Source: Lactobacillus sp. ESL0679 (GTDB lineage Bacteria > Bacillota > Bacilli > Lactobacillales > Lactobacillaceae). From it: DNA of 64,000 nucleotides. The DNA lies in NCBI RefSeq assembly GCF_029433515.1, contig NZ_JAQTIG010000003.1:62001-126000 (forward strand). The letters are read 5' to 3'. The notes under the pieces were generated by a model, which worked only from the letters and a program-made list of their open reading frames with translations, had not been told where the DNA came from and made no database searches. The translations under genes and the position numbers were made by a program. Positions 31,959-41,995 of this stretch are shown piece by piece; within the stretch, counting starts at the first letter, position 1, and each line of letters begins with the position of its first letter.

Positions 31959-32912
31959 ATGAAATTAACGCCATTTATGAAAAGTCTCGGCTTGAAGTAT
32001 CCCATCTTTCAAGGTGGGATGGCTTGGGTTGCTGATGGTAAGTTAGCTGCGGCAGTTTCTAACGCTGGCGGCTTAGGAATTATTGGTGCAGGTAATGCGC
32101 CCAGCGATGTGGTTGAAGCGGAAATCAAAACGGCTAAGGGCTTAACTGATCGCCCATTTGGTGTCAATGTGATGCTCTTGTCACCATACGCTGAAGATGT
32201 GGTGAAAGTGATTTTAGCTCACCAAGATAGCATTGCCGTAGTTACAACTGGTGCAGGTAATCCTGGTAAGTATGTTGCTGACTTTAAAGCAGCTGGCATT
32301 AAGGTGATACCTGTTGTTGGTTCGGTAGCCTTAGCGCGAATGATGGAGCGCGTTGGTGCCGATGCGGTAGTTGCTGAAGGCATGGAATCTGGCGGCCATA
32401 TTGGTAAACTAACAACGATGGCATTAGTGCCACAGGTAGTTGATGCCGTAAATATTCCAGTAATTGCCGCCGGCGGAATTGGTGATGGTCGCGGTATGGC
32501 AGCTGCTTTTATGCTCGGTGCGCAAGGCGTTCAAATGGGGACGCGTTTCCTAGTAGCAACAGAATCTAAGGTACATCCTAATTATAAAAAGGCAGTTTTA
32601 AAGGCTAAGGATGCTAGCACGATGGTAACTGGCGATTTTGCTGGCCATCCATCACGTGTTTTAAAGAATAAAATGGCTAAGAAGTACATCAAACTTGAAA
32701 AAGCGGAAGCCTTAAAGGATAAACCCAATTTTGCAGAATTAGAAGAATTAGGCAGTGGTAGTTTACGTCGTGCCGTCATCGATGGTGATACAGCTACCGG
32801 TTCATTTATGGCTGGTGAAATTGCCGGGATGGTACATAAGGAACAATCAGCCGCCGAAATTTTGCAGGATGTCTATCAGCGAGCTGATAAATTGTTAAGC
32901 GGCAAGGATTAA
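31959..32912 (+). CDS. fabK: Enoyl-ACP reductase II (FMN-dependent)
   Basis: A 317-residue TIM-barrel flavoprotein of the nitronate-monooxygenase/FabK group: FQGGMAWVADGKLAAAVSNA at the N-terminus, AEGMESGGHIG (about 141-151), AAGGIGDGRGMAAAFMLGA and GVQMGTRF for FMN phosphate. Within a fab operon lacking FabI it must be FabK, the last reduction step of each cycle. FabK-type organisms are intrinsically triclosan-tolerant at this step. Confidence 0.93.
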   Translation: MKLTPFMKSLGLKYPIFQGGMAWVADGKLAAAVSNAGGLGIIGAGNAPSDVVEAEIKTAKGLTDRPFGVNVMLLSPYAEDVVKVILAHQDSIAVVTTGAGNPGKYVADFKAAGIKVIPVVGSVALARMMERVGADAVVAEGMESGGHIGKLTTMALVPQVVDAVNIPVIAAGGIGDGRGMAAAFMLGAQGVQMGTRFLVATESKVHPNYKKAVLKAKDASTMVTGDFAGHPSRVLKNKMAKKYIKLEKAEALKDKPNFAELEELGSGSLRRAVIDGDTATGSFMAGEIAGMVHKEQSAAEILQDVYQRADKLLSGKD

Positions 32913-32914
32913 TC

Positions 32915-33841
32915 ATGATTGGATTACTATTTAGTGGTCAAGGTGCCCAAAAAACAGGTCTTACACAAGATTTATACGAAACAATCCCTACATATCATAA
33001 GGTAATCGACGACGCGGCAACTATTTTGCAGTTTGATTTGCCAAGTTTGTTGTTTGATGAGGCTAAAGAGGCAGATTTAGCGTCAACTAAGTATTGTCAA
33101 CCTGCAATTTTGGCAATGAGCTATGGCCTTTACCAATTAATTAAGACGGAATTACCGCGAGATAAATTTGGTATTGGCTTGAGCTTAGGCGAATATAGTG
33201 CTTTAGCAGCTAGCGGCTGTGTTGATTTTGCGACTGCACTGCGATTAATTAAATGCCGCGGTGAGTTGATGCAAGCAGCTAGTGAAAGTACGCCAAGTAA
33301 GATGGCTGCAATCATGAAGGCAGATTTGGCTGATGTTCAGGCTGTTTGTAAAGATGCTGCTGGACTAGGAGCTATTGGCGTGGCTAATGTGAATACGCCC
33401 CAGCAAATTGTAGTTGGTGGAGTGAGTGCTGCGGTTGATCAAGTTGTCAGCGACTTAAAGGCTGCAGGTAAACGTGTTGTACCACTACAAGTTAGTGGTG
33501 CTTTTCATACGCCAGTGATGGCACCAATTCAAAGCGCATTAAATACCAAATTGCAGACTGTTAATTGGCAGCATGGGACTTTTCCAGTTTATAGTACGAC
33601 TACGCAAGCGGAGTTTAAGCCTGATACTTTGACTGACAACCTAACTAAGCAGTTAGTGTCAACTACTTATTTTGCTAAAACTTTGGCTGCCCATCAGGCT
33701 AATTTGGACGCAGTAATTGAAGTAGGTCCAGGAAGAACACTAATTTCGTTTGCCCGCAAGCTTAACCGAGATCTAGCGACTTATCGTCTTGACAGTAGTA
33801 GTGAATTAAACAAAACACTTGCGGCGATGGAGGTTCTTTAA
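32915..33841 (+). CDS. fabD: Malonyl-CoA--ACP transacylase
   Basis: A 308-residue acyltransferase: FSGQGAQKTG at the start, the nucleophile Ser in GLSLGEYSAL (about 90), catalytic His in SGAFHTPVM (about 197). It loads malonate onto ACP for FabH and FabF. Two bases separate it from fabK; its last base is the first base of fabG's start codon. Confidence 0.96.
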   Translation: MIGLLFSGQGAQKTGLTQDLYETIPTYHKVIDDAATILQFDLPSLLFDEAKEADLASTKYCQPAILAMSYGLYQLIKTELPRDKFGIGLSLGEYSALAASGCVDFATALRLIKCRGELMQAASESTPSKMAAIMKADLADVQAVCKDAAGLGAIGVANVNTPQQIVVGGVSAAVDQVVSDLKAAGKRVVPLQVSGAFHTPVMAPIQSALNTKLQTVNWQHGTFPVYSTTTQAEFKPDTLTDNLTKQLVSTTYFAKTLAAHQANLDAVIEVGPGRTLISFARKLNRDLATYRLDSSSELNKTLAAMEVL

Positions 33842-34566
33842 TGGATTTAAAAGATAAAGTAGTATTGGTTACTGGTAGTTCACGCGGGATTGGTTTAGCG
33901 ATTGCAAAAGCCTTTGCGCAAGCAGGTGCCAAAATCGTCTTGAATGCGCGTCAGCCAATTGCTCAAGCAGTTTTAGCTGAATTTAAAACACCAGTAATTG
34001 ATGTTAGTGCCGATGTTACTGAGCCTGCTGCGGTGAAAGAGCTAATTGCGCAGATTATGGCGCACTTCGGTCAGTTAGATGTAGTGGTTAATAATGCTGG
34101 TATTAATAAAGATGGCTTACTTAATCGCATGTCGGAAGCTGATTTTGATCGTGTCTTGAAAACTAATTTAGTTGGTACTTTTAATGTGATTCGGCAAGCA
34201 TTGCGCCCAATGTATAAACAGCGTTCAGGTTGTTTTATTAATATGGCGAGTGTTGTAGGCTTAACCGGTAATATTGGTCAAGCTAATTATGCAGCTAGTA
34301 AAGCTGGCGTGATTGGTCTGACTAAATCGGTTGCTAAAGAAGCAGCCTTGCGCAACTTGCGCTGCAATGCGATTGCGCCGGGGATGATTGCAACGCAGAT
34401 GACGCAGGCTTTGAGTGAAAAGCGGCAAGCTGAGATTGCGAAGCAAATTCCCTTAAAGCGGTTTGGTCAGATTGAAGAAGTAGCCCAAACGGCAGTCTTT
34501 TTAGCACAAAATGATTATATTACTGGGCAAGTCATCACCGTTGATGGTGGCTTGACAATGCAGTAA
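33841..34566 (+). CDS. fabG: 3-oxoacyl-ACP reductase
   Basis: A 241-residue short-chain dehydrogenase. The NADPH loop is TGSSRGIGLAIAKAF, NNAG is at about 82, Ser is in NMASVVG and the active site YAASKAG at about 150-156. It reduces beta-ketoacyl-ACP. It is part of the fab operon by tight spacing. Confidence 0.96.
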   Translation: MDLKDKVVLVTGSSRGIGLAIAKAFAQAGAKIVLNARQPIAQAVLAEFKTPVIDVSADVTEPAAVKELIAQIMAHFGQLDVVVNNAGINKDGLLNRMSEADFDRVLKTNLVGTFNVIRQALRPMYKQRSGCFINMASVVGLTGNIGQANYAASKAGVIGLTKSVAKEAALRNLRCNAIAPGMIATQMTQALSEKRQAEIAKQIPLKRFGQIEEVAQTAVFLAQNDYITGQVITVDGGLTMQ

Positions 34567-34577
34567 GGAGAGAAGCA

Positions 34578-35810
34578 ATGACAAGAGTAGTAATTACAGG
34601 GATGGGTGCATTAACACCAATCGGTAATGATGTTGCTAGCTTTGAAGCAAGTATTAATGAACAAAAAGTTGGCTTTGAGCCAATTTCTTATTTTGATGCT
34701 GCTAAAACTGGCGTTACTTTAGCTGGTCAATTGGACGACTTTGATCCATTAGTTCATTTGAAGAAAAAAGACACCAAAAGAATGGATTTGTTTACGCAGT
34801 ATGCGGTTTATGCGACTGCAGAAGCAATGGCACAAGCAGGTATTGATGAGACCAACACTGATAGTAATCGCTTTGGTGTTATTTGGGGATCAGGGATAGG
34901 TGGTTTAACCACGATTGAGCAGCAGACTATTAAGATGCACGATAAGGGCGTGGATCGTTTGTCGCCGATGTTTATTCCCGTGTCAATTGCTAATATGGCT
35001 GCCGGTAACTTGTCAATTCGTTATCAGGCTCAAGCAATTAGTACCACAATTGTGACGGCTTGTGCATCGGGTACTAATGCGATTGGTGAAGCTTACCGGC
35101 AAATTAAAGAGAATCGCTGCGATGTCATGATTACTGGTGGTTCAGAAGCTGCGATTAATGCTGATGGGATCGGTGGCTTTGCAGCTTTGTCGACTTTATC
35201 AAAGGAAGCAGATCCAACTAAGGCTAGTTTACCATTTGACGCCCATCGTTCTGGCTTTGTAATGGGTGAAGGTGCAGGCTCATTGGTTCTTGAGTCATTA
35301 GAACACGCGCAAAAGCGAGGCGCGCAAATTTTAGGTGAAGTAGTAGGTTATGGTACTTCTTCTGATGCTTATCATATTACTTCGCCAGATCCAGCAGGAA
35401 CGCAGGCAGCGCGAGCAATGCAGCTTGCAATTGATGAAGCTGGAATTACTGCAGCGCAAGTTGGTTACGTTAATGCACATGGGACAGCCACGCAAGGTAA
35501 TGATTCTGCTGAATCTAAGGCAATTAATCAGGTTTTTGGTACTGATAGTTCAGTTTTAGTTTCTAGTACTAAGAGTATGACAGGGCATCTTTTAGGCGCT
35601 GCTGGTGCAATTGAAGCAATTGCCAGTGTGGCAGCGATGAACTCAGGCCAATTACCGGTTAATGTCGGCATTACTGAGCAGGCACCTGAGTGTCCGGTAC
35701 ATTTGGTTACAACCGAAAATCGCGACCAGCAAGTTGATTATGCCATCAGTAATTCATTTGGCTTTGGTGGTCACAATGCAGTTTTAGCACTAAAAAGGTG
35801 GGTTGATTAG
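34578..35810 (+). CDS. fabF: Beta-ketoacyl-ACP synthase II
   Basis: A 410-residue elongating condensing enzyme. Catalytic Cys is in TACASGTNAI (about 162), the two His are in NAHGTATQGND (about 303) and STKSMTGHLLGAAG (about 339), and the glycine-rich end is NSFGFGGHNA. It catalyses malonyl-ACP condensation and is the temperature-sensitive step for unsaturated chains. AGGAGAG precedes the ATG. Confidence 0.97.
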   Translation: MTRVVITGMGALTPIGNDVASFEASINEQKVGFEPISYFDAAKTGVTLAGQLDDFDPLVHLKKKDTKRMDLFTQYAVYATAEAMAQAGIDETNTDSNRFGVIWGSGIGGLTTIEQQTIKMHDKGVDRLSPMFIPVSIANMAAGNLSIRYQAQAISTTIVTACASGTNAIGEAYRQIKENRCDVMITGGSEAAINADGIGGFAALSTLSKEADPTKASLPFDAHRSGFVMGEGAGSLVLESLEHAQKRGAQILGEVVGYGTSSDAYHITSPDPAGTQAARAMQLAIDEAGITAAQVGYVNAHGTATQGNDSAESKAINQVFGTDSSVLVSSTKSMTGHLLGAAGAIEAIASVAAMNSGQLPVNVGITEQAPECPVHLVTTENRDQQVDYAISNSFGFGGHNAVLALKRWVD

Positions 35811-36230
35811 ATGACTTTTGAAGAAATCCAAAAATTAATAAAACAGGTTAATCAGAGTAATATTACTAAATTAAACTTAGACTTTGACGGTGGCCATATT
35901 GATATTGATAAAAAGCAGGCAATTGCTTCTAATGACGATGTTGTTGTAGCTAAGTCAGTGGTGCCAGCTCCGGCAGCTACTAAGATAAGTTTGCCCCAGA
36001 TCAAGGCACCTTTAGTCGGAATTGTTTATCTGCAAGCTAATCCTGACAAGCCACAATATAAAAAAGTCGGCGATCACGTTGCCAAAGGTGATGTAGTTTG
36101 CGTAATTGAAGCGATGAAGATGATGACAGAAGTCAAAAGTGATGTTAGCGGCACGATTAGTGAAATTTTAGTTACTAATGAAGAAGTAGTTGAATACGAT
36201 CAGCCGTTATTTACGGTGCAGCCAGATTAG
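35811..36230 (+). CDS. accB: Biotin carboxyl carrier protein of acetyl-CoA carboxylase
   Basis: A 139-residue protein: an N-terminal domain, a Pro/Ala linker (VVPAPAATKISLP), and a C-terminal biotinyl domain with the biotin Lys in EAMKMM (about 102). It is the target of BirA encoded across the promoter region. It directly abuts the fabF stop. Confidence 0.96.
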   Translation: MTFEEIQKLIKQVNQSNITKLNLDFDGGHIDIDKKQAIASNDDVVVAKSVVPAPAATKISLPQIKAPLVGIVYLQANPDKPQYKKVGDHVAKGDVVCVIEAMKMMTEVKSDVSGTISEILVTNEEVVEYDQPLFTVQPD

Positions 36231-36242
36231 AGCGTGATAAAG

Positions 36243-36689
36243 ATGCAAGAACAAGAAATGCCGCAAATACTTGATATTACTCAAATTCAAAAGATTATTC
36301 CGCATCGTTATCCGATGCTGTTAGTTGATCGGGTGCTGGATTATCAAGCTGGTAAGTATGCAATTGCGCGTAAAAATTTAACAATGAATGAACCCTTTTT
36401 CCAAGGACATTTTCCGGGTAATCCGGTAATGCCTGGGGTGTTGATTGTTGAAGCTTTGGCGCAAACTGGGGCGATTGCGTTATTAACGCTGCCGGAATTT
36501 AAGGGTAAGACGGCCTATTTTGGTGGGATTAAGAAAGTGCGTTTTCGCAAGATGGTTACTCCCGGTGATAGTCTGAGGCTAGAAGTAGAGCTGGACAAGT
36601 TGCGCGGCAGGGCCGGTATTGGTAAGGCAAAGGCGCTAGTTGATGGTGAAGTTGCCTGTACGTGTGAATTAACGTTTGCAATTCAATAA
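36243..36689 (+). CDS. fabZ: 3-hydroxyacyl-ACP dehydratase
   Basis: A 148-residue hot-dog-fold protein from ATG 36243; a GTG at 36234 is an alternative. The dehydratase motif [11 protein letters not shown] and the active-site His/Glu in [19 protein letters not shown] (about 52-70) are intact. Only one dehydratase is in the operon and no FabM/FabA-like isomerase is in the window, so unsaturated chain synthesis may need another gene elsewhere. Confidence 0.94.
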   Translation: MQEQEMPQILDITQIQKIIPHRYPMLLVDRVLDYQAGKYAIARKNLTMNEPFFQGHFPGNPVMPGVLIVEALAQTGAIALLTLPEFKGKTAYFGGIKKVRFRKMVTPGDSLRLEVELDKLRGRAGIGKAKALVDGEVACTCELTFAIQ

Positions 36690-36699
36690 GGTGTGAAGA

Positions 36700-38076
36700 A
36701 TGTTTAAAAAGGTATTGATTGCTAACCGTGGTGAAATCGCTATTCGTGTTATTCGTGCTTTGCGAGAAATGGGAATTAAGTCAGTTGCGGTTTATTCAAC
36801 AGCTGATAAAAATGCCCAACATGTTAAGGAAGCCGATGAAGCGGTGTGTATTGGTGGCCCACAACCAGCAGATTCATATTTAAAGATGGAAAATATTGTT
36901 AGTGCTGCAATTTTAACTGGAGCAACGGCAATTCATCCGGGATATGGTTTTTTATCGGAAAGTCCAGAATTTGCACAATTATGTGAAAAGTGTCATTTAA
37001 CCTTTATTGGTCCAAGGTCGGAGACAATTGCATTAATGGGCAATAAGGCGAATGCTCGTGAAGCTATGCGGCAAAATAATGTGCCGGTAATTCCTGGTAG
37101 TCAAGGCTTTGTTAAGGATAGTAAGGCGGCCTTGGAAGTAGCACGCTCGGTTGGCTTTCCTGTAATGCTCAAGGCAGTTGCTGGCGGTGGCGGCAAGGGA
37201 ATTAGGCAAGTGGTCAAACCAGCAGATTTGCCTAATGCTTTCGCTGAAGCTCAAGAAGAGGCACGATTATCCTTTGGCGATGGTCGGATGTATGTGGAGA
37301 AAATTATTTCACCTGCTAAGCATATTGAAGTGCAAATTATCGGTGACAAGGATGGCAATGCAGTTGCTTTGCCAGAACGTGATTGCTCAATGCAGCGTAA
37401 TCACCAAAAGGTAATTGAAGAAACGCCGTGCGCACAAATTACTGCTACTGAGCGTCGTTATTTACAACAAATTGCACTTAAAGCTGTTGAAGCAATTAAG
37501 TATGAAAATGTGGGTACGATTGAGTTTTTAATGGATCCTGACCATCATTTTTATTTTATGGAAATGAATACGCGGATTCAGGTAGAGCATTCGATTACTG
37601 AAGAAGTAGCACACATTGACTTGGTAAAAGCACAGATTAAAATTGCAGCAGGGCAGGACTTGCAGATTAAGCAAGAGCAAATTAAGGTTCATGGTGCGGC
37701 AATTGAAGCTCGCATTAATGCCGAAGACCCGGTGACGAATTTTCGTCCGCAAGCCGGAACAATTAAGCAGATGGCTTTACCAGGTGGACTAGGTATTCGG
37801 ATTGAAAGCGGCGTTAATAGTGGCGACACAGTTTCGCCATTTTATGATTCGATGATTATTAAAATTATTGCTCACGCCGAAACGCGGTCATTAGCAATTC
37901 GGCGGTTAATTGATGCTTTAAATGAATTTCAGGTTACGGGTTTAACTACTAATCGGTCATTTTTGGTTAAATTATTAGAAGACCCCGTTTTTAATGATGG
38001 CAATTATTTGATTACTTATTTAGATCAGACGTTTTTGCCACAATATATTAAAGAAGCGCGTAAGGAGGACAAATAA
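36700..38076 (+). CDS. accC: Biotin carboxylase subunit of acetyl-CoA carboxylase
   Basis: A 458-residue ATP-grasp enzyme: NRGEIAIRVIRA at the N-terminus, GGGGKGIR (about 163-170), HIEVQIIGD, ERDCSMQRNHQKVIEE and MEMNTRIQVEHSITEE carrying metal and bicarbonate ligands. It carboxylates biotin on AccB using ATP. The stop overlaps the accD start by one base. Confidence 0.97.
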   Translation: MFKKVLIANRGEIAIRVIRALREMGIKSVAVYSTADKNAQHVKEADEAVCIGGPQPADSYLKMENIVSAAILTGATAIHPGYGFLSESPEFAQLCEKCHLTFIGPRSETIALMGNKANAREAMRQNNVPVIPGSQGFVKDSKAALEVARSVGFPVMLKAVAGGGGKGIRQVVKPADLPNAFAEAQEEARLSFGDGRMYVEKIISPAKHIEVQIIGDKDGNAVALPERDCSMQRNHQKVIEETPCAQITATERRYLQQIALKAVEAIKYENVGTIEFLMDPDHHFYFMEMNTRIQVEHSITEEVAHIDLVKAQIKIAAGQDLQIKQEQIKVHGAAIEARINAEDPVTNFRPQAGTIKQMALPGGLGIRIESGVNSGDTVSPFYDSMIIKIIAHAETRSLAIRRLIDALNEFQVTGLTTNRSFLVKLLEDPVFNDGNYLITYLDQTFLPQYIKEARKEDK

Positions 38077-38915
38077 TGGTTAAGTTTGTACGCCATCCTA
38101 AAGAAGCGCTGAAAGATTATGAAGAAAAGATACCAAAAGGTATTTTTCGTTATTGTAAAAATTGCGGAGCGAAGTTTTATTTTGCTCGTGCCGGTAAGTA
38201 TCGCGTTTGTCCTAATTGTGGCTATGGCTTTCGAGTAACGGCACGTCAGCGGTTAAAGATGCTGACTAAACAATTTACAGAATGGGATGCCGACCTAACT
38301 ACTACTGATCCGCTGGCATTTCCTGGTTATCAAGAAAAATTGACTAAGGCACGTGAGCAGACCACGTTGCAGGATGCTGTCTTGACGGGGCAAGCAGAAA
38401 TTAAAGGACATTCAGTTGCCTTAGGGATTATGGACCCTGCCTTTATCATGGGTAGTCTTGGGACAGCCAATGGTGAGCGAATAACACGGTTATTTGAAAA
38501 AGCAACGGAATTAAGTTTGCCCGTAATTATGTTTACGGCTTCAGGTGGTGCTCGAATGCAAGAGGGCATTCAGTCACTGATGCAGATGGCGAAGATTTCA
38601 CAGGCAGTTAATGATCATCGGGCAGCGGGTTTGCTTTATATTGTTGTTGTTATGGACCCAACAACTGGCGGCGTAACAGCAAGTTTTGCTTCACAGGCGG
38701 ATATTATTTTGGCAGAACCCAAGGCAATGTTAGCTTTTGCTGGGCGACGCGTCATTGAACAAACTATTCATAAGAAATTGCCGCAGGGTTTTCAGAGCGC
38801 TGAAAATGCTTATCGTAATGGCTTTATTGATGCCATTGTGCCACGTGAGCAACAGGTTGAAAAACTAGACCAATTATTGACGATTTTTGCTGGACGAAAG
38901 TGGGATGAAGCTTAA
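38076..38915 (+). CDS. accD: Acetyl-CoA carboxylase carboxyltransferase, beta subunit
   Basis: A 279-residue protein with the four-Cys zinc finger CKNCGAKFYFARAGKYRVCP plus NCGYGF near residue 28-50, typical of AccD. The crotonase-like core contains TASGGARMQEGIQSLMQM and the oxyanion-forming glycines. It transfers carboxyl from biotin to acetyl-CoA with AccA. It is coupled to both neighbours. Confidence 0.96.
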   Translation: MVKFVRHPKEALKDYEEKIPKGIFRYCKNCGAKFYFARAGKYRVCPNCGYGFRVTARQRLKMLTKQFTEWDADLTTTDPLAFPGYQEKLTKAREQTTLQDAVLTGQAEIKGHSVALGIMDPAFIMGSLGTANGERITRLFEKATELSLPVIMFTASGGARMQEGIQSLMQMAKISQAVNDHRAAGLLYIVVVMDPTTGGVTASFASQADIILAEPKAMLAFAGRRVIEQTIHKKLPQGFQSAENAYRNGFIDAIVPREQQVEKLDQLLTIFAGRKWDEA

Positions 38916-39685
38916 TGGCAAGTGAAAAGATAGCGGCAATTATGTCTGGTGCACGTCAGGATAGCAAGACTGATATGCGAGTGTTAATTAAGCAGTTATT
39001 TCCTGACTTTTTTGAACTACATGGAGATCGTGCGGCGAGTGACGATGCCGCAATTGTCGGCGGTTTTGCGAGTCTTGATCACCGCAGCGTCTGTGTGATT
39101 GCTACTAATAAGGGTAAAGACATGACTGAGCGATTAGCAACTAACTTTGGTAGTCCGACACCACAAGGTTACCGCAAAGCTTTGCGAATTATGAAGACCG
39201 CTGAAAGTCTGCATTGCCCGATTATTACGCTGATTAATACGCCGGGAGCTTATCCTGGAGCAGATGCGGAAGCCAGTGGTCAAGGACAAATTTTAGCAAA
39301 CAACATTAGTGAAATGTTGCAGCTGCAAGTACCGTTATTAGCAATTATTATTGGTGAGGCTGGATCAGGTGGTGCTTTGGCACTAGCCTGCAGCGATCAA
39401 GTGTGGATGCTTGAACATAGTATGTACACCGTGGTTTCACCAGAAGGTTTTGCCTCGATTATGTGGAAAGACGGTCAACGAGCACAAGACGCGGCTCAGT
39501 TAATGCATATTGAACCTGAGTGGCTTAAGGAAAAAGGCATCGTTGAACGTGTTTTACCAGAAAAAGTATTAGCTGATCATGCTGCTGCACTAAAACAATT
39601 AATTGTTGAACAATTGCTTGATTTTGATCAAATTAAATTATCGCAATTATTGACTCAGCGTCATGCACGTTTTCGTAAATTTTAA
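38915..39685 (+). CDS. accA: Acetyl-CoA carboxylase carboxyltransferase, alpha subunit
   Basis: A 256-residue protein, last gene of the operon: FELHGDRAASDDAAIVGGFA, then TLINTPGAYPGADAEASGQG and IIGEAGSGGALALACSDQVW. It forms the heterotetramer with AccD. It is shorter than the proteobacterial 320 residues, as usual in Lactobacillales. A terminator follows at 39694. Confidence 0.96.
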   Translation: MASEKIAAIMSGARQDSKTDMRVLIKQLFPDFFELHGDRAASDDAAIVGGFASLDHRSVCVIATNKGKDMTERLATNFGSPTPQGYRKALRIMKTAESLHCPIITLINTPGAYPGADAEASGQGQILANNISEMLQLQVPLLAIIIGEAGSGGALALACSDQVWMLEHSMYTVVSPEGFASIMWKDGQRAQDAAQLMHIEPEWLKEKGIVERVLPEKVLADHAAALKQLIVEQLLDFDQIKLSQLLTQRHARFRKF

Positions 39686-39693
39686 AAGAATAG

Positions 39694-39728
39694 AACGAAC
39701 TTTATTCATTAATGAAGCTCGTTTTTTA
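39694..39728 (+). terminator. Terminator of the fab-acc operon
   Basis: AACGA..CTT pairs with AAG..TCGTT, followed by six T residues. Confidence 0.65.
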
Positions 39729-39853
39729 ATTTTCTTATTAGATTGATGGCAGATTAACATTCGATCTAATAAGTATGGTAAGATAAATAACAAAGTTATA
39801 CATTTATTTTTGATTAAATATATAATTTAGTTTTAATTTTAGGAGCTGAGTTT

Positions 39854-41995
39854 ATGCATAAAAGAATGCAAAAAAGCTTTTTTGGGATAATCATCCTAGG
39901 AATGATGTTGATGTGCTTTAGCATTTTTGCGACAAAAGCAGATGCTAAAACATACGAAATTGGGACGGATGTGACTTATCCGCCGTTTGAATTTGCCAAT
40001 GATCATAACAAATATGTTGGTATTGATATTGATATTATTAATGCCGTGGCTAAAGAAGAGGGCTTCAAAGTTGAAACTAAACAAGTTGGTTTCAATGGGG
40101 CGGTACAATCTGTGCAGTCTGGTCAGCTAGACGGAATTATTGCCGGAATGACCATTACTAAGGAGCGCCAAGCCAAGTTTGACTTTGGGACGCCGTACTT
40201 TAAGACTGGTGTCGTCATGGCCGTTGGCAAAAATAGTAAGATCAAGAGTTTTACTGATTTGAAAGGGAAAAAAGTTGCCATTAAAACAGGAACGGCAGCT
40301 GCCCAATACGCAACTAGTTTGAAGAAAAAGTATGGTTTTAAGACAGTAACTTTTGATGATTCTGACAACATGTACCAAGATGTGCTGACTGGGAATTCGG
40401 TTGCTTGCTTTGAAGATCAGCCGGTAATGCAGTATGCCATTAATCAGGGAATGAAGCTAAAGATTGTAACTAAGGCTGCTAATACTGGTTGGTATGGTTT
40501 TGCTGTTAAAAAGGGTACCCACTCAGAGTTAATCAAGATGTTTAATGCTGGCTTTGCCAAGATTAAGGCTAATGGCACTTACAATAAGATTGTCGGTAAG
40601 TACCTTGGCAGCAAGTTGAATCCGGCTTTAAAGGGTAAGACCTTTACGATTGGGACGGATGTAACTTTCCCACCATTTGAGTTTGCCAATAGTAACAATC
40701 AGTACATCGGCATTGATATTGATATTTTGAAGAATATTGCTCAAGAGCAGGGCTTCAAGGTTAATATCAAGCCGATGGGCTTTAATGGTTCATTGCAAGC
40801 TTTGGAATCCGGACAGATTGACGGGATGATTGCGGGGATGTCCATTACTCCGGCACGTGAAAAGAAAATTGACTTCTCTGATCCGTACTTTATGTCGGGA
40901 GTTGTCATGGCAACCTCGACTAAGGGCAAGATTACTAAGTTATCGCAATTGCGTGGTAAAAAGGTTGCAATTAAGACGGGAACAGCTGGCGCGCAATACG
41001 CTAATAGTATTAAGAAAAAATACGGTTTTAAGACCACAACGTTTGATGATTCTAATAATATGTACCAAGATGTACTGACTGGTAACTCGGCCGCTTGTTT
41101 TGAGGACCAACCAGTAATGCAATATGCGATTAAAAAGGGTACAAAATTACAGATTGTGACTAAGCCGGCAGTTAGAGCACCGTATGCTTTTGCCGTTAAA
41201 AAGGGCCAAAATGCTGCTTTATTGGCAGCCTTTAATGCTGGATTGAAAGACTTGAAGGCCAGTGGTACTTACGACGATATTACTGCTAAGTACTTGGGTA
41301 CTGAGAATAAAAAGGTTGCTGATAATGGTAAGGATACTGATGACCGTAGTTTCGTTGGTCTGCTCAAGCAGAATAAGGATGCATTAGTATCTGGCTTTGC
41401 GGAAACAATGTGGCTAACGGTTGTTGCTATCATCTTCGCAACAGTTTTTGGTGTTTTGGTTGGCCTGCTGGGTGCTGTGCCTAATAAGTTCTGCAACGGT
41501 CTTTCTAGTACTTTAATTTATATTTTCCGGGGAATGCCACTGCTGGTTTTGGCTTTGTTCATTTACACTGGGATTCCAAGCTTAACTGGACAAAAGATTC
41601 CTGCCTTTGTCGCTGGGGTCTTAACGTTGACCTTAAACGAAGGAGCTTATATTGCCGCCTTTGTTAAAGGTGGAATTAAGGCCGTTGATTCTGGCCAAAT
41701 GGAAGCCGCGCGTTCATTAGGGTTACCGTTTGGCAAAGCAATGCGGAAAGTTATCTTGCCGCAAGGAATTAAGATAATGGTGCCGTCATTTATCAACCAA
41801 TTTATTATTACCCTGAAGGATACGTCGATTTTATCCATTATTGGTATTTTGGAATTGACGCAAACAGGTAAAATTATTATCGCACGGAACTTAGAGGGCT
41901 TTAAGGTCTGGACAATTATTGCGGTGATCTACCTAATTGTTATTACATTGCTGACTTGGTTATCGAATTGGGTACAAAAGAGGACAAATGTATGA
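39854..41995 (+). CDS. glnP: Amino-acid ABC transporter: two fused substrate-binding domains and permease (GlnP type)
   Basis: A 713-residue protein. The signal peptide/anchor ends near KADA. Two consecutive SBP_bac_3 domains follow (about 33-255 and 258-480), each opening with the same theme ([14 protein letters not shown] and [14 protein letters not shown], then YVGIDIDI). The permease (about 505-713) has the EAA-type motif [20 protein letters not shown]. The arrangement matches GlnP of lactic acid bacteria, which takes glutamine, glutamate or asparagine with two different affinities. ATGA couples it to glnQ. Confidence 0.92.
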   Translation: MHKRMQKSFFGIIILGMMLMCFSIFATKADAKTYEIGTDVTYPPFEFANDHNKYVGIDIDIINAVAKEEGFKVETKQVGFNGAVQSVQSGQLDGIIAGMTITKERQAKFDFGTPYFKTGVVMAVGKNSKIKSFTDLKGKKVAIKTGTAAAQYATSLKKKYGFKTVTFDDSDNMYQDVLTGNSVACFEDQPVMQYAINQGMKLKIVTKAANTGWYGFAVKKGTHSELIKMFNAGFAKIKANGTYNKIVGKYLGSKLNPALKGKTFTIGTDVTFPPFEFANSNNQYIGIDIDILKNIAQEQGFKVNIKPMGFNGSLQALESGQIDGMIAGMSITPAREKKIDFSDPYFMSGVVMATSTKGKITKLSQLRGKKVAIKTGTAGAQYANSIKKKYGFKTTTFDDSNNMYQDVLTGNSAACFEDQPVMQYAIKKGTKLQIVTKPAVRAPYAFAVKKGQNAALLAAFNAGLKDLKASGTYDDITAKYLGTENKKVADNGKDTDDRSFVGLLKQNKDALVSGFAETMWLTVVAIIFATVFGVLVGLLGAVPNKFCNGLSSTLIYIFRGMPLLVLALFIYTGIPSLTGQKIPAFVAGVLTLTLNEGAYIAAFVKGGIKAVDSGQMEAARSLGLPFGKAMRKVILPQGIKIMVPSFINQFIITLKDTSILSIIGILELTQTGKIIIARNLEGFKVWTIIAVIYLIVITLLTWLSNWVQKRTNV

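Noticed and set aside
34261-34446. Small minus-strand frames within the fab operon
   Set aside because: They are shadows of high-quality genes with conserved catalytic motifs on the plus strand.
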